Of a DNA stretch of 64,000 nucleotides, positions 1 through 12,582 are shown one piece after another. The stretch is from Sordaria brevicollis (Eukaryota > Ascomycota > Sordariomycetes > Sordariales > Sordariaceae), in NCBI GenBank assembly GCA_033439795.1, contig JAUTDP010000010.1, positions 682,001 to 746,000 of the forward strand, read 5' to 3'. A model generated the notes under the pieces. That model searched no databases and was not told where the DNA came from. It saw only the letters and a program-made list of their open reading frames with translations. Numbering within the stretch: the first letter of the stretch is position 1; every line of letters begins with the position of its first letter. The position numbers and the translations under genes were made by a program.

Positions 1-46
1 GAGACCATATAGCCGTGACAAGAAAATGATAACACACTCATGTCAA

Positions 47-1361
47 TCAAATCGAAATGACTTGTTCCTTGACCTCGTCACCATCCAGCCACTGTCTGAA
101 ATAGACGCAATTGCTAGGACTGACCGGTCCACCTTCCTCGCACATATCAAACACTGGGCACCGTCCACAAGGAGCCTCCATGAGGCCGCTCGCACTCGGT
201 TCAACCCCCATAAACGAAGTGATGATGCCTCCTTTGGTTGGGTCGTGGTCCAGGCGTCGCTGGTTGCACGTCCTCGGATCCTGTTTGGGAATGCGTGTCA
301 CCCGGTACCCCTTGCGCCCATTGACCTTGACCGGCTCTACCAACCCGTCGTAGTATAGCACATCCACCAGCTGCTGAATATCCGCCTCGCTCAGCGTCGT
401 GTTGTTCGTGATGCCCGCGTGGTGGATGAATTTGGCAATGTCCGACACGGTCGGGTACGACTTGTAGCCGGCCGGGAGAGGCAGCAATTGGGGCTTGCTA
501 GGCCTGGTCTTCTTCACTGGTGCTGCCGCCGCCGCCGTATCATCGTTGGAAATCTCGCCCGCGCTGCGCTTCGTCCCCTTGGAAGAAACATCCTCCGAAT
601 GAGAGGGAATGGTCCCTTGAACCACGCCCTTTTTGGGGACCTTCTCGCGCTGCGCTCCTCCTCCTTGTCCTCCTGTCGTTCCTGCCGCACCGCCGTGCGA
701 AGTATATGTGGATTTCTGCTTGATAAAGTCGAACACGATCTCCTGCAACTCGTTGATGAAAGCCGTGTCGAGCTCGCCCTCTGTAAACCAGGGACCACCG
801 GTTGCACGATCGGAAGGGCGCAGGTTCGCCTTGATGTACATCTTCTTGTTGGGGTGCTCGACGTTCTTCATGCTGGCAATGTAGCCCTTTTGCTCAAGGT
901 ACTTGATGCAGTGCTTCATGAGCGAGTCGGCCATGTTGAGCTTGTTCTTGATGGTCCGGTTCCAGATGCCGTCGGCGCCGGCCTCGTCGATGATGGCGTA
1001 CACCAGCATGGTTTCGGGGTTGGGGAGGGAGGTGTACCTGTTTGACGACGAGAGTTAGTTGGTGGTTGACAAGACAGAGAACACAGGCCAAGGGGAGAAG
1101 AGGGGGGGAAACGCACTTCTTTGCATCCTCCCGGCTTCGCCATCTCCATGATAGTCCCGACGCAGTGGTGTTGCCGACAAAGAGCTTCTCGTCGCAGAGA
1201 ACCTGAATCACCTGCATGAGCAAAGCGAGGTTGTCCTGGGGAATGACCTGCATGTCGAGCAAGTCACGCTGGGTAAAGAGACGCTGGTCGGAACCGTGGT
1301 CCCGAGCCGCTTCGTAGAGCGCATCCTTGAGGATCTGGATCTTTCCGCGGTCAGCGGCCAT
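47..1361 (-). CDS. RPC34: RNA polymerase III subunit RPC6 (RPC34/RPC39 family)
   Basis: Subunit of the RPC82-RPC34-RPC31 subcomplex that opens the promoter and recruits TFIIIB during Pol III initiation in the nucleus. Exon 1 (1361-1117) and exon 2 (1037-47) are joined across a 79-nt intron with a GTGCGT donor and AAACAG acceptor, giving 411 residues, normal for the family. The N-terminal half carries the tandem winged-helix region, with YTSLPNPETMLVYAIIDEAG just after the splice junction. The C-terminus holds the cysteine pattern CGRCPVFDMC...SNC followed by VYFRQWL, the place where animal RPC39 binds a 4Fe-4S cluster (family knowledge). The middle is a low-complexity Gly/Ala/Lys linker of about 70 residues. 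The start MAADRGKIQ was chosen over an upstream in-frame Met because the winged helix begins shortly after it. Confidence 0.95.
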
Positions 1362-2408
1362 CGTGGTTGGTGGTGGTGCACCGTGGTGGTGCTTCGGGAT
1401 GTCGTTTGGAGCGGTTTTGGTGATCAAGACGGGCCGATTGAAGAAGGTCAAGAGCGGACTCCTGTCGGAAAAAAGTAATGCTCTATGGTGGCTGTATATA
1501 AGTGTCGAAACCGAGCAAAAATTACCTGCTGGCAGGTTGGAGTTGCAGAAGATGTGGTGGGATGGTCGACTGCAGGTCGGTTTGTCAGACCGAGCTACAC
1601 TGGGCCGGCCACGAAATTTCCCAAAGGATTGCCCCGCCGTTCTCAGCCTTGCATGAAGGAGGAGAATGCGACATGTGCTGATTGGCCAGACTTTTCAATG
1701 CCAAGAAGGGACCGGCCTCTGCTAGGGACCCACGCAAGTTGATTCGTCAGTCTCTTCATGTGTGAGCGAAGAGTCATTGTGAGCACTCGACTGGATGTGC
1801 AAAACCTGATTGTAGACTACTTATAAGGTCTGAGTCATTGCGAGTTCATCATTTGTTTCTGGAAGGTATATTCAATATGGAAATCAGACTGTATGAAGTT
1901 TGGCATCTCGTCGACTTCCTTGGTGTAAGCGGTCTTTCGGTGGAGCACTGTTCCACTTTTTTGTTGATCAGCCTTGCATGACCACGGGCCGTCCCACTCC
2001 AAGGTTCTTCTGCAACACTTGTCTCGGTTCTCAACCTTTCAAGTCTCAACACCAAGTCACCAACACAACGACTTGTCGCGGGCCGAGTCTTCACAAGAAG
2101 CGCACATCGACGTACCTAATATAAATACAGAATTATTTACCATCATTAGCTCACGAATTCGACTCATATCCTCCTGCTCAGGACTCCTGTTGGAAAATTC
2201 AAACGCAAACCCCAATGATGCCGATATTGAACAAGAACAACAACAATTGACAAACCCATTAAACCCTTTTTGACAAGACGCAAATTAAATAAGGGAACTG
2301 GAAGAACGACACCTTCACGCACTTTTCCCAGATTAAACCACCGACGACTCCGAACCCCGTCTCCCCCGTCCTCTGCGTTGTTTGGATCCATTTTGCCTCC
2401 TTGACACA
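1362..2408. other. Intergenic: RPC34 promoter side and 3' side of MFS gene
   Basis: No supported gene. The left part is the RPC34 upstream region (that gene reads leftward) and contains a CCAAT-type pentamer on the minus strand in TGATTGGCC near 1679-1687. The right part is the downstream flank of the MFS transporter. Open frames here are short and lack recognisable sequence. Confidence 0.6.
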
Positions 2409-4065
2409 TCACAAAATGATTCGCCAATTTGCTTGACGATGCCTGATTCTCGCACCAAAGGGAATCAACAACAGCATGCCTCCGATCATGATGAGAGCAA
2501 ACACGCCTGCCGTTGTTCCGAAAGCCTCAATATACCCCACCGTCTGGACCCAGACCAGAACCGAGGCGGCGAAAAAGAAGCAAACAATATTCTTGGTTCC
2601 TATATCGTGCTATGGTTAGCAAAGGTTACCGCACCTGGAAGGAGCCGTGGAACTTCTCACCATTGACAAGCATGAGGGCATCCGAGTTCACTGGAAGCAG
2701 GCAGTCCGAGACATAAGCCATGGTGATGCTCGGAACCGCCGTCAACGCTATCGAGATCATGCCATAGCCAAAGAACAGGCTAACCCAGCCCAACGTCCTC
2801 TCAACGCCATATCCGAACACCAAGCAGCCGGAACCGCTGATGAGGAGGGGTACGATGCAGAGCCATAGTCGGCTCTCCGGCTCGTACACACCATTGTTGC
2901 GTTTGGTCGTCCAGTTGCAGAATCTGTCGACCATCCAGCCACCCAAGACGCTGCCGAAGAGGTTGCCAATGAGACCCGGAATATTAATGAGACCGTTGGT
3001 CATGGGCGACCAGTTGTACGGCGGTGCTTGGAAAACGAAGGGGTTGAGGATGTTTACGGCCACCGTCATCTCCAGCGAAACTGCATATGCAAGAAAGGCA
3101 AAGATGACACAGGGATATGACCACATGGGGAAGGGTCGGAAGAACAACTTCCAGAGAGGTGTGCCAGGAACGGCGACGGGCCAGACGCTCAGTTCCTCCA
3201 CCCAGGACTTCTTTGGAAGATGCGGTGTCTGGCTTTCATCAACGTGGCCAAGGTGTGAACGAGCTGCGCGAGCACGTGTGGCACCGTATCTTTTTTCCGC
3301 TTGCAAGCGAGCAGCGAGCCCTGGTGTTGATCCTCGGCTGGAGTCCGAGTCACTTGCGTATTGGCCATAACGAATGTAGGTGGTCTCTGGCACCAGGAAG
3401 ACGACAGCGAGGAAGCTGACCAGGGTTAGGATGAAGGTCAACCACTTGTGCCATCTCCAACTGTACTCCGCCACAATGAAGCCACAGATCAGCGGACCGA
3501 TGGTGTTTCCTCCGGCGATGAAGTTCATATACACACCCATCACGGCACCGCGTTCGTGCAAGAAGTACAGGTCGTTGGCAATACTCGCTCCGAGGGCTTC
3601 TGTCGACGAGCCGGCAAATGCTGCGATGATGAGGGACCATAGCAAGGACTTGAAAGTGTCGGCCACGGCACCCCACATGGAGCACGCGCAGAGCAGCGCG
3701 CACGAAAAAACAAACACTGGTCGCTTTCCGTAGTAGTTGGCGATGGGAACCCAGAAGAAGTTGAAGGCGCCGAGGGTTAGGACAGGCCATAGCAGCAGTG
3801 CGCCGGTCTCCACTTGTGTCTTCCCAAATTCCACGGAGATGAGGTAGAAGGCAGGCGTCAAGCCACCGATGCCGAAGTTGGCCAGAAACGCGAATGAACA
3901 GACCGCTAGGAAAGCGGCTCTCTTTTTTCTCCTGCTCCAGTTAAGGGGATCATTTGGGTTGGTCTCGGATGGCTTCGGGTTCAAGACAATCGGAAGGTTG
4001 TCGTCCAGATGGACCCGCACTGTCCCTTCATCGGGATCGAGGTCGTGAAGGCTGTGGAGGGCCAT
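2409..4065 (-). CDS. MFS transporter, 12-TM
   Basis: Predicted plasma-membrane proton-coupled transporter of the major facilitator superfamily; substrate unknown. Exon 1 runs 4065-2661 and exon 2 runs 2599-2409. The intron (2660-2600) has a GTGAGA donor. Without it the frame stops after helix 10; with it the protein continues through two more hydrophobic helices and ends in NWRIIL, 531 residues in all. The N-terminal cytosolic segment contains NPNDPLNWSRRKK, typical of fungal DHA1-like and SVOP-like MFS proteins, then helices from about residue 50. The loop 2-3 motif appears as YYGKRPVF. A polar central loop of about 70 residues separates the two halves. An alternative upstream Met at 4119 would add 18 basic residues; MALHSLHDLDPDEG looks more natural. 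The gene stands alone, with no co-directional partner. Confidence 0.9.
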
Positions 4066-6671
4066 GATAACTTGGTGTGCTTTCTGTTTGCGTCTTCTTC
4101 GGATCCGGATTGTTATCACCGTTGTTACAGCAAGGATCGAAAATTGAACTGCTAAGGAACGACGGATGGGGCGTCAACTTCGGCACAAATTCGCGATGGA
4201 AATGGTTCTCAGCATAAAGGTTGAGAAATCTTCGATTCTCGCTTTAAACCCATTTGTTCGACCCTCTTCTCCTCTCAACCGGCTTTCAGTCAGCATCTGA
4301 CTTTCGACGCACAGTTACCTGACATCGACGTCCTCATACTTTATCAGGGTGCATCAACATCTGCGTCAAGCCTTGATAAAGCCTCTTGACAGCCAGAAAC
4401 GTCAAGCCAGTCTCTGGCGCCAGCTGTTGTGAAAGGCGCTGTGCATGCTCTTCTTCAAAAACGGCTGCTAGACTACAGCCGACCTAAAGTCATTGGTCCA
4501 TTCTGCCTACATTCATGCTGAGGTGTGTAATGTGAGCCTACTTGGTGTCGAAAGCCCAGGTGCAATGCCGTCAAGAGATCGGAATTCGTTCACGCCACAC
4601 AATGTTAACCCGTGTTAGAATAGAACGCAAACTTGTCACCCAGATACTAACAAAATCAAACAGCCACTGGGCATGAAGGCCATTCAACACAAGAGAGCGA
4701 TATATCTCGCCCCGATGCGCATCATCCCCATCTTAATAACGATATTAACCGGTTTTGCGGTTCTAATGATGATTAAATTCTTGTGTACAAGTTAGCCAGA
4801 CTTTACACTTCAACAATTGTTCAAATGGAACCAGCCTGGCCCATATCAACGCTCTCGCAAACCTCAACAAATGAGAGCTGAACGGAGGCAGTCAGTCACG
4901 TAGAATGTGTAGTGATATGAAGTCATCGGGACACCTCCACTCATCTGTAGAGTTTTGATGAAATCATGTCTGACACTGTTGAAGCTGCACCTCTTCGCAA
5001 TGGACTCGCCGTCAACTAGGAAAACTCATTCGCCGCAGAACCAGGTACTCTTTCGAAAAGCACCGGTGATGGAAGCAAACATCGATGAGGAACGACAATC
5101 CGGAATCGAGCGTGCAGAGACATTCCAGAAATTCCCCTGCCGAGACTGCCAACAAGTGCCAATACCTGCCAATGTCTGCCAAGCGAACATCGAAATCGTC
5201 CCTCTGGGTCTTCCAGAAATTGGGTAAGGTTTTGACTTGCGCGATTCTCATTTCTCAAATTTCCTCAACTCGGTCGCTTCACCGGTTCGCTTGCGAATGT
5301 TTGCTCGATAGCTCGAACGACAGTTCACAATTCAGCTCGTCCCTCGGTACACTATCGGAACTGACCATCTCCGCAACTTGCGCTGTTCTGTTGGTTTGAT
5401 CTCGCTTCTTGCCGCTGTGGGTAGGACGTTTAGTTCGCTGTGGAAAGGGAACAGCAACCCCGAACCCTGGCGGATTGTGATGGAGTTGAGAGTGGAGGCC
5501 CATATCACCGATTTCACCCCACGACGGCCACTGTAATCTTCTTGTGTGAAATCACAGGATTACATGCGGTGTCTTCGGCGATGAGGAGGCAGCCGGTGTT
5601 CATCTTATCTCGTGTAAGCGCCAGAGCGGCCGCGTCGTCCTGAAGGAGAGAACTGAACTAAGCTCTTCACACTCGGGCGGCCATGTAATCAATCTCTTTT
5701 TGAGGTGAGGTGAGTTGGACTTTCTCTCATCGTTCCAGCCCTGTCGGGCTACCACCTTTACACTATTGAAATCCTTCTGCCTACCGCATTCGTTGCCGTG
5801 TTCCCGGCGCTACGGATAAAGTTCCAATGCAGAACTGTGCCTGCGTTAGAGTGGTGGGTGACACCCCTGAAAAAAACAGAAGCTGGGAAGAACCTGGAGG
5901 GGCCCGCTGCCTTCATTCGCTTCTTGGTCGTGGTGGATATTGCCCCAGAATGCCACGCTCTTTGCCATTGTTTCGGACATGACTTTTCAAGTCGATATCA
6001 TTTCGATGCCTGGGCAAACCCAAAACCATCATTTCTTTATTTCCAGGGGAGGCTCCTCTGCTACGTAGGTAGAGGGGCCGGCGGCCGCCAGAAGGTGACA
6101 CCATCTTCACTCGTCCCCAACGCCCGTCAGCAATGCTAGCCAAAAAAGCATGGCTAGCATGGAGGTTCGTCTGAATGAATACGGCTGAGACGCAAGGTAC
6201 GGTGCAACCTCAACACTTTGCCAGGGGTCGTGCACATTGGTACCATCTCCTACTGGCTCTAGCCAAAAGCCATGGTGATGATGATGAGAACCAACAGACC
6301 GTTTTCATTGGACCCTGAACATCAAATTTAACGATGCAAGTGAGAAAAAGGCAATCCACAACAGAAATGGTCCTAGTTTCGGTCGCTAGCGTCCTTCTCT
6401 CGCTCACGCAAGGCAGTCCAAGACATCCAAGACATCGTGGGAGGTGTGATTGTCAGGGGTAAGAAGACCAGAAAAGATGGAGCAGAGCTGAGAGTCAGAA
6501 GCATTACAAAAGGAAGCCTGACGGCCACCTCCACGTTTTTTGTCCCTTCTTCTTTCTGATCGTCATCCGGCCGCAGTCACTCTTTTGATCATATCCAGCA
6601 GTGCCGTCACTCCTTACATTCCTTTATATCAGCAATCACGATCTGTTAATTTTTTGGTTTCTTCTTCAAAG
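4066..6671. other. Intergenic, 2.6 kb, no supported gene
   Basis: Divergent space between the leftward MFS gene and the rightward KRE9-like gene, so it should hold both promoters. Open frames reach at most 113 codons and show no signal peptide, motif or plausible splice extension. It contains a 10-bp inverted repeat at 6133-6160. Confidence 0.6.
6133..6160. repeat. Perfect 10-bp inverted repeat
   Basis: ATGCTAGCCA at 6133-6142 is the exact reverse complement of TGGCTAGCAT at 6151-6160, with an 8-nt A-rich spacer. It lies about 510 bp upstream of the KRE9-like start codon. It could form a hairpin or bind a dimeric regulator. Function unknown. Confidence 0.7.
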
Positions 6672-7638
6672 ATGCGTTTCTTTGCTCTCGCTGCGCTCGC
6701 GGCGCCGCTTGTTTCGGCCATCCAGTTCACTGAGCCCGCCGCCAATGCCACCCTCCACAAGGGTGACACCTTCGACCTCAAGTGGACCACCGTCGATACC
6801 GACCCTACCGACTTCAGCGTCTACTTGGTCAACTTTGTCAACTGGCCTCCCTACTATGCGCCTCTCGCCTACAACGTTGAGCCTTCCTCCGGCGAGCTCA
6901 GCGTGACCATCCCCTGCGACATCGATAGCTCCTATGGCTGGCAATTGTATGTTTGACCCTTTTTGAGTATAAAGACATGAGAAATCTCCATCTCCATCTC
7001 CATCTCCATCTCCATCTCCTGGGTCTCCTCTTCCCCCCTTCCTCTTTCGGGAAGTGGAACCCGTTTCAGGAATTCAGGAACACAAAACATACCAAGAACG
7101 TATAGGCTGACTCGCTGCCCCCTTCTTTCTCTTGGCGCTTTTGCTCTCCAGCAATGCCATTAACGGGACCAACGTCTACGTTATCTATGCCCAGACGCCC
7201 AAGTTCTTCATCAGCGGTGGTCCCTGCTCGGTTGATTCGCCCTTCCCGACCGGGGCGCCCTCGAGCTGCGCGCCGGAGGCCACCGTCACCGTCACGGTGA
7301 GCACAACCCTTTCGCAGTCCTCCTTCTCCACTCTTGTCTACGCCAACTCTACCGGAGCGCCCGCCAGCCCTACCACTCTGAAGCCCGCCACCATCACCAA
7401 GTCCCCCCTCCCTGGAAAGTGTCCTGACACCATTGGCTGGGGCCCCTCAGGCTACGATAATCCCGTAACTCTGACCGCTATCCCTACCGGTCCCGGTGAC
7501 GTGCCCGCCGCGCCCACCGTCACCACCGCTCCCGCCGTCGCCAACGGCGCCGCGTTCTCGAGCAAGGCTGGCACCACGAGCACCATCTACCACACCGTCT
7601 ACAAGGATCTCTCCGAGGTCCAGGGTTGCGTGTGCTAA
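6672..7638 (+). CDS. Secreted KRE9/KNH1-type Ser-Thr-rich protein
   Basis: Small secreted cell-wall-associated protein of the KRE9/KNH1 N-terminal (Ser-Thr-rich GPI-anchored) family. Residues 1-19 form a signal peptide (MRFFALAALAAPLVSA, then IQFTEP). An immunoglobulin-like domain with KWTT and YGWQFNAINGTNVYVIYAQ spans about 20-115. After that comes a Ser/Thr/Pro/Ala-rich stretch. Exons 6672-6946 and 7152-7638 join across a 205-nt intron (donor GTATGT, acceptor CTCCAG), yielding 253 residues. The splice restores the conserved NGTNVYVIYA strand, which supports the junction. The C-terminus ends in a hydrophilic QGCVC without the hydrophobic tail expected for a GPI anchor, so it is either secreted or anchored differently. 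Specific role unknown; family members affect beta-1,6-glucan or wall assembly. Confidence 0.85.
6985..7020 (+). repeat. Hexanucleotide microsatellite (TCTCCA)n inside an intron
   Basis: Nearly six consecutive copies of TCTCCA, the last ending in T, lie inside the intron of the KRE9-like gene shortly after its donor. It makes the upstream half of the intron pyrimidine-rich. Likely length-polymorphic. Confidence 0.9.
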
Positions 7639-9211
7639 AGCAGCAACTCCCGTTATGGTGATGGTTTGTCTCACGCTATTATGCCGCACAAGAAAATAAA
7701 GAAAGAAAGAAATTTGATGGATGTGTTGTTGGAGGAGGAGAAAGGAAGGGAAAGGAGGATGGAAGTTCTGTTGGTGGCTTGTTGTTGAGCTTGGAAATTC
7801 CGAAAGCGAGCAAAGCGATATATCTCTTCTGATCGATGAAGGGGGCTCAACAGTTACCCCGAAGCGAAAAGGATATGATAGTTACCGATTTTCGTCGAGA
7901 GCACTAGCGTTTGAAATGAAAACCCGTCGTTGAAAAATACATATCAACTGAGTTCGAGTTTGGCAGACGTGTTTGTGCGTTTGAGTATGGTATGGATAGG
8001 TATCAAGTGGAAGATGTCGAAGAGGGAGGTTTTGGGCGGAATTAAGCCGTGCTTTGTTTTGATCGTGGTATGGATACCGTACCAAGCTGTCGAATAGGAA
8101 GGTCATTGGGCGGGATCAAGCCGTGCTTCGTTTTGATCGTGGTAAGGAGAACCGGGTTTGTGTAGAGGACCTCGAGTTTATGAACGGAAGTGCGGCAAGC
8201 TTGAAGATCTCCGTGAAACGAAGATCAACGGTTTATACGTGGACAATGGAGACGTACATAAACCGAGGACGTTGAACGAGCCGAGGCTTAGGGAAGCCGT
8301 GAGCTTATTCATGGTCCCGACCGATCGGAGGCCTCGGCCGGACAGCAGATAGGTATATTATCGGGTGATGTGTTGTTATTTCGGTACGTCCGGGGATTGT
8401 TGTTGACGTCGTTGATGGAAGATCATGAACAACGGTCCGGATCTTGTCGGCTGGCTGCTGTGAGATGACGCCGGAAAACACTCGGATGCCCTCCGAATGT
8501 TACCCCTGGCGGACAGCGGAATTGTGGGCCCCGGGAAGCCTGCCACCAACGAGATAACCTCAAGGCCTGGGCGCATCTGCAGGGTCAGCAATCAGCATGG
8601 TCATGGCCTGATAACCAATCCTTCTCCGGGCCCCTGATATATTTGAGTTTGGGGGCATTCACATGCTGAACTTTTTGCAACCTTGTTGGGCTCTGATTTC
8701 CACGATGAAATTCGATCAACGAATACGGGACGGACGAGAAATTCGCTTAAGATACACAGCCATAAACTCAGCCATCAACTCGCTCACAGACCGCCAAATA
8801 TCAAAAGTCACATTTCCGCATTTCCAGAATCTTAGACGTCATGAGTCGGTGTGAGTTGGTTTGCATAAAACCTCGCTGTTACATAGTGGGCTCAGAATAA
8901 GTCAGGAACCGGACATTTAAGATTGCTCCGGCCACCGTTAAAAAATCCGATCACTCTTTTCTTCAGCCAATAGAAACAGTCGTTGTATCCGAAAGAGGAA
9001 AAGTGGGGTGGGTTGTGGCACGGAGAAGGACGATTTGGAATTTCCCGCTCGATCGTCAACCTTCACTCTCTCACTCACTTTTCCATGTTCTAGAAACCCA
9101 AAATGAGATCCCAGCCCGTCATCGTGCTTTTTTAATCGATTATCCCCTACCCGAAAGCGATGTAACACATCTCTTGGCTTTTTCTTACACGATACACAAA
9201 TTCACACAACA
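7639..9211. other. Intergenic, 1.6 kb, with a diverged direct repeat
   Basis: Downstream of the KRE9-like gene and upstream of the Zn2Cys6 factor. No open frame looks coding. A direct repeat of about 41 bp is present at 8034-8074 and 8108-8148. The last 200 bp before 9212 are pyrimidine-rich and probably the promoter and leader of the transcription factor. Confidence 0.6.
8034..8148 (+). repeat. Diverged 41-bp tandem direct repeat
   Basis: The unit starting GGGCGGAATTAAGCCGTGCT at 8034 recurs as GGGCGGGATCAAGCCGTGCT at 8108, 74 bp further on. Four substitutions separate the 41-bp units, and three of them are transitions. No open frame uses it. Confidence 0.75.
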
Positions 9212-12200
9212 ATGGAGCAAGTCGGGCGAGAAGAAACCCCAACGGCCTCGACGAACGGACTTAGCGGTGGAGGAGGCCACGGAGGAGGAGCACAAGGACG
9301 AAGTGGCTCACTAGCAGCATCAGACGGCGCGCCATCTACTAACACGAATGCGAACTCGAATCCGACAAACGCCAAATGGGGAAATGCTTGTGCCCAGTGT
9401 GCGGCCGCCAAAGCAAAATGCTCACGACAGAACTCTTCAGGGTCAAAGTGCGATAGGTGTGAACGTCTGGGAAAAGACTGCACAAACCAGGTGCACCGTC
9501 CGAGGAAAAAGAGAGCTGTTCGGCCATCGTTAGTTGACGCCATCATAATTCTTTCCCATTTTACTCGTTCAATCTCACTAACATTTATACGGCTCATAGT
9601 AAGACTGCCCAGCTTGAACAACGACTCAATGGGCTGGTCGACCTTCTCAAAGCCTCTGGGGATTTTCGAGGCATCCCCATCGCAGACAATGTTGCCTCTC
9701 ACGAGGTCATGTCTGCGTATGATAGTGTCTCATGCATAGCGCGAGATCGTAAGCGGCGTTTTGAGTTTTATCATCAACTATCAGTGTCATGCTGACTCGA
9801 TCCCCTCCATCAACCTAGATGACCTACATATCGCCGTCGGTGCCCCTCAGGCATCCGGTTCTGGAAAGAGGCGAGCTAGCCTCACGCCTTTGGAAGATGA
9901 TCGCCATGGCACCACTGATGGCGGCTACTCCGACGATGAGAGTCATAGTGACAGCTCGGAACTCTTGGGTGAAGGACCCATCCATGTGCCCAAACACTAC
10001 AACTCTTGCGCGCCATCCGGGTGTATGTGCAGAGCACGCGGCGAAATTCGAGGCCCATTAGAGTCAGATGAGACCATCTTGACCATCTACCAGACACATC
10101 TCAGCCCGCTCTTTCCATTCGTGATTATTCCCGTCGGCACGACAGTCCAAGAACTCGAACAGTCCCGTCCGTTTCTCTTCTCGGCCATCCGGATGGTGAC
10201 AACCCTCACGAGCATGCGTTCGATGCGAGCTCAGATGTATCGACTAGTCCGACATGTCTCAGAACACATGCTCTTGCGGTCAGAGAGGTCACTGGATCTG
10301 CTACAAGGCATTCTTGTCATGATCGGCTGGTACCAGTATCACTGCCTGATGCATGCGCAGTTGAACAACCTTATACACCTAGCCGCGAGCCTTGCGTCTG
10401 ATTTAGGACTGAACCGGGATCCAAAGGTGCAAGAGAGGATAAGCGTCATGGTACTGTACCCCGACGATCCAAAACCACGGACAAATGAGGAACGAAGAGC
10501 GCTTTTAGGCTTGTGGTACATGGCTTCAACGTGAGTATATGGTGTACTGTCAGCTTACTACGTCTATCGGTCCCGATGCTTACAACATACATCATCAGTA
10601 TATCCGTGGCATTCGGAAAACTCGAGTCCATCAGGTACTCTCCATACATACAGCAGTGCCTGAGCGAGCTACAAGAATCAAAGGAGTACGAGACAGATGG
10701 AATACTGGTCCACATGGTCCAGTTACAGCACTTGACGGAGAAGATTGCCCAAGTCAATTCCAAAACCGAATCTCCGGAATCTGTTGGGGGGATCACTAGG
10801 GCGCCAGTGGCAGCATACATGTCAACCTTCCAAAGTGAACTTGACAAGATATGTGGTTCACTCAATAAGAGCCAAAAGAACAATAGTATGCTTGCCAAAG
10901 TCCGTATACCGCTAACATATGCTAACTTGATGCTAGAGTACCTCATGGTATACATACACTCGGCCAGGATGCGCCTTTGCGAGCCCCCAGTTATCGACGC
11001 ATCATTACTGGCCAAGTTCTACAAAGATCTCACCGCGCTCGACGACAACACTCCGTCGGCTCTTGACCTCTTCTACCGGGTAAGTAGTGGGGTACGAGAG
11101 TGGTTCGACCATTGGTTTACCGTACCCGTATCGGCATACTTTTACCTACCAGTCTCCATAATCTGCCAGATCGTCTACGCCGTAACGATGCTTGCTCGCT
11201 GGTCCAAGATCGTTTCGCCAATCAAGCCATTACCGTCATCACAAACCAGGAATGCCATCTCAACGACATCTCAGCAACCAGCCACTACAGCATCTTACTC
11301 TTCAACGCCCATCTCAACACCTGCTTTTGTACCTACGCCCTCTCCTTACAGCCGAACAAGCGGCTACGGTAGCGGTCCACTTGCGGACTTCTCACAACGA
11401 CCTCCCGCCACATCGTCAACCATCAGTACTCCCGCACCCACCACTCCCGGTCCCGGCCCCGGAGCACCATCCCCATCCATCAACGCCAGGGCAATTTCCG
11501 GGCCCGTCTGTTCTCGCGCCACATCCCCATCCACCGGCACGCCTAACATCACTACGCCCGCCACGACAGACCAACAAGCAACAGCCCGGAATACTAACAA
11601 CAACAAAAACAATCCCCTCTCCTCCGTCCGCTGGCGCGAGACCACCGATCCCCAACTACCCCAAATCGTCGCCATGCTCCAAGAACAACTCAACTCCCAA
11701 CCTGGCCTACGAATCGACATCACCGAGACTATGGCCCAGCTCGGCGCCCGTTTCCAGCAAGCCAGCGACGATATGAAGGAGGCTAGCGGGGGTGAGCCGG
11801 ACAGCAACATGTGGGAAGTCAGTGCGAAGGGGCTAGTCATGACCAAGGCTAAGCTGGAGAGGTTTGCGGAGTTTGTGGCTCAGGGAGGAAGGCTTGATGA
11901 GCCGGTAGATGCCACAGCCCAGGAGAAGGGTGACGAGGAAGGGAAGGATGCGATGTGTTTGAAACCGGGAACCCAAAATTCGTCGACGAGAGCAGTAGAG
12001 AAGACGAGCAGTTTCCCTTATCAAGAAGGGCAGGGAGCAGCAGCAGCAGTAGGTAGTAGTGCAGCTGCAGGGCGAGGGGTCGAAGAGGGTACTACCTCTG
12101 GGCGTCAAACCTCGGCACCTGGGTTTGGACCTGCATCTGGAGCTGGGGGGAGATATGTCCAGACCGGTTTGCCTAGAGAGGGAGGAGGAGGAGGAGGAGG

Positions 12201-12582
12201 AGAGGCTGTAACAGCAAGCGGCAATACCATTGCTACACAGTCACCCTCACAACAACCATGGCTAGCCGGTCAAAGCATGGGGGCTCCACCAATACCGCCG
12301 CATCATCAACAACAGCCACTTCCTCAAGGGCCATATGCAAATCCAACAGCCATGAATGGTCCGAATATTCACCACAACCTAGGCGCGGGGGTCCATGGCG
12401 GGGATGCCGGATTCAACTCCGCTGCTGGTGTGCCAGGGGCGATGGGAGGGGGGCCAGGAGGGGTAATAGGAGGAGGGCAATGCAACAATCTACTTGCCAC
12501 AGAATTCATGGATCAACTTGCCCCTTGGCTTTGGTATTATGGAGTCGAAGATTGGCCGGGCGCAGGGCCGGGCGGGGTATGA
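9212..12582 (+). CDS. Zn2Cys6 transcription factor with fungal-specific middle region
   Basis: Nuclear DNA-binding regulator; target genes unknown. Four exons (9212-9528, 9600-9748, 9819-10530, 10599-12582) give 1053 residues with all phases consistent. The binuclear zinc cluster is at residues 60-90: C-x2-C-x6-C-x9-C-x2-C-x6-C, with CERLGKDC at its end and a basic RPRKKR linker after it. Exon 2 encodes the dimerisation helix KTAQLEQRLNGLVDLLK. The fungal-specific domain follows, with WYMASTISVAFGKLESIRYS spanning the third splice junction and a VREWFDHW block later. After about residue 600 the protein becomes Ser/Thr/Pro-, Gln-, then Gly-rich, with a conserved-looking helical island near VRWRETTDPQLPQI and a short acidic/aromatic C-terminus (MDQLAPWLWYYG). 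A GTAAGT at 11080 reads through in frame and was not used as a donor. No co-directional neighbour hints at a pathway. Confidence 0.9.

Noticed and set aside
4955..5643. Small frames of up to 104 codons in the 4-6.6 kb space
   Set aside because: Short, overlapping on both strands, no signal peptide, motif or splice-consistent extension.
11080..11090. GTAAGT possible donor in the transcription factor exon 4
   Set aside because: The frame continues through it into conserved-looking VREWFDHW sequence, and no nearby acceptor gives a better protein.
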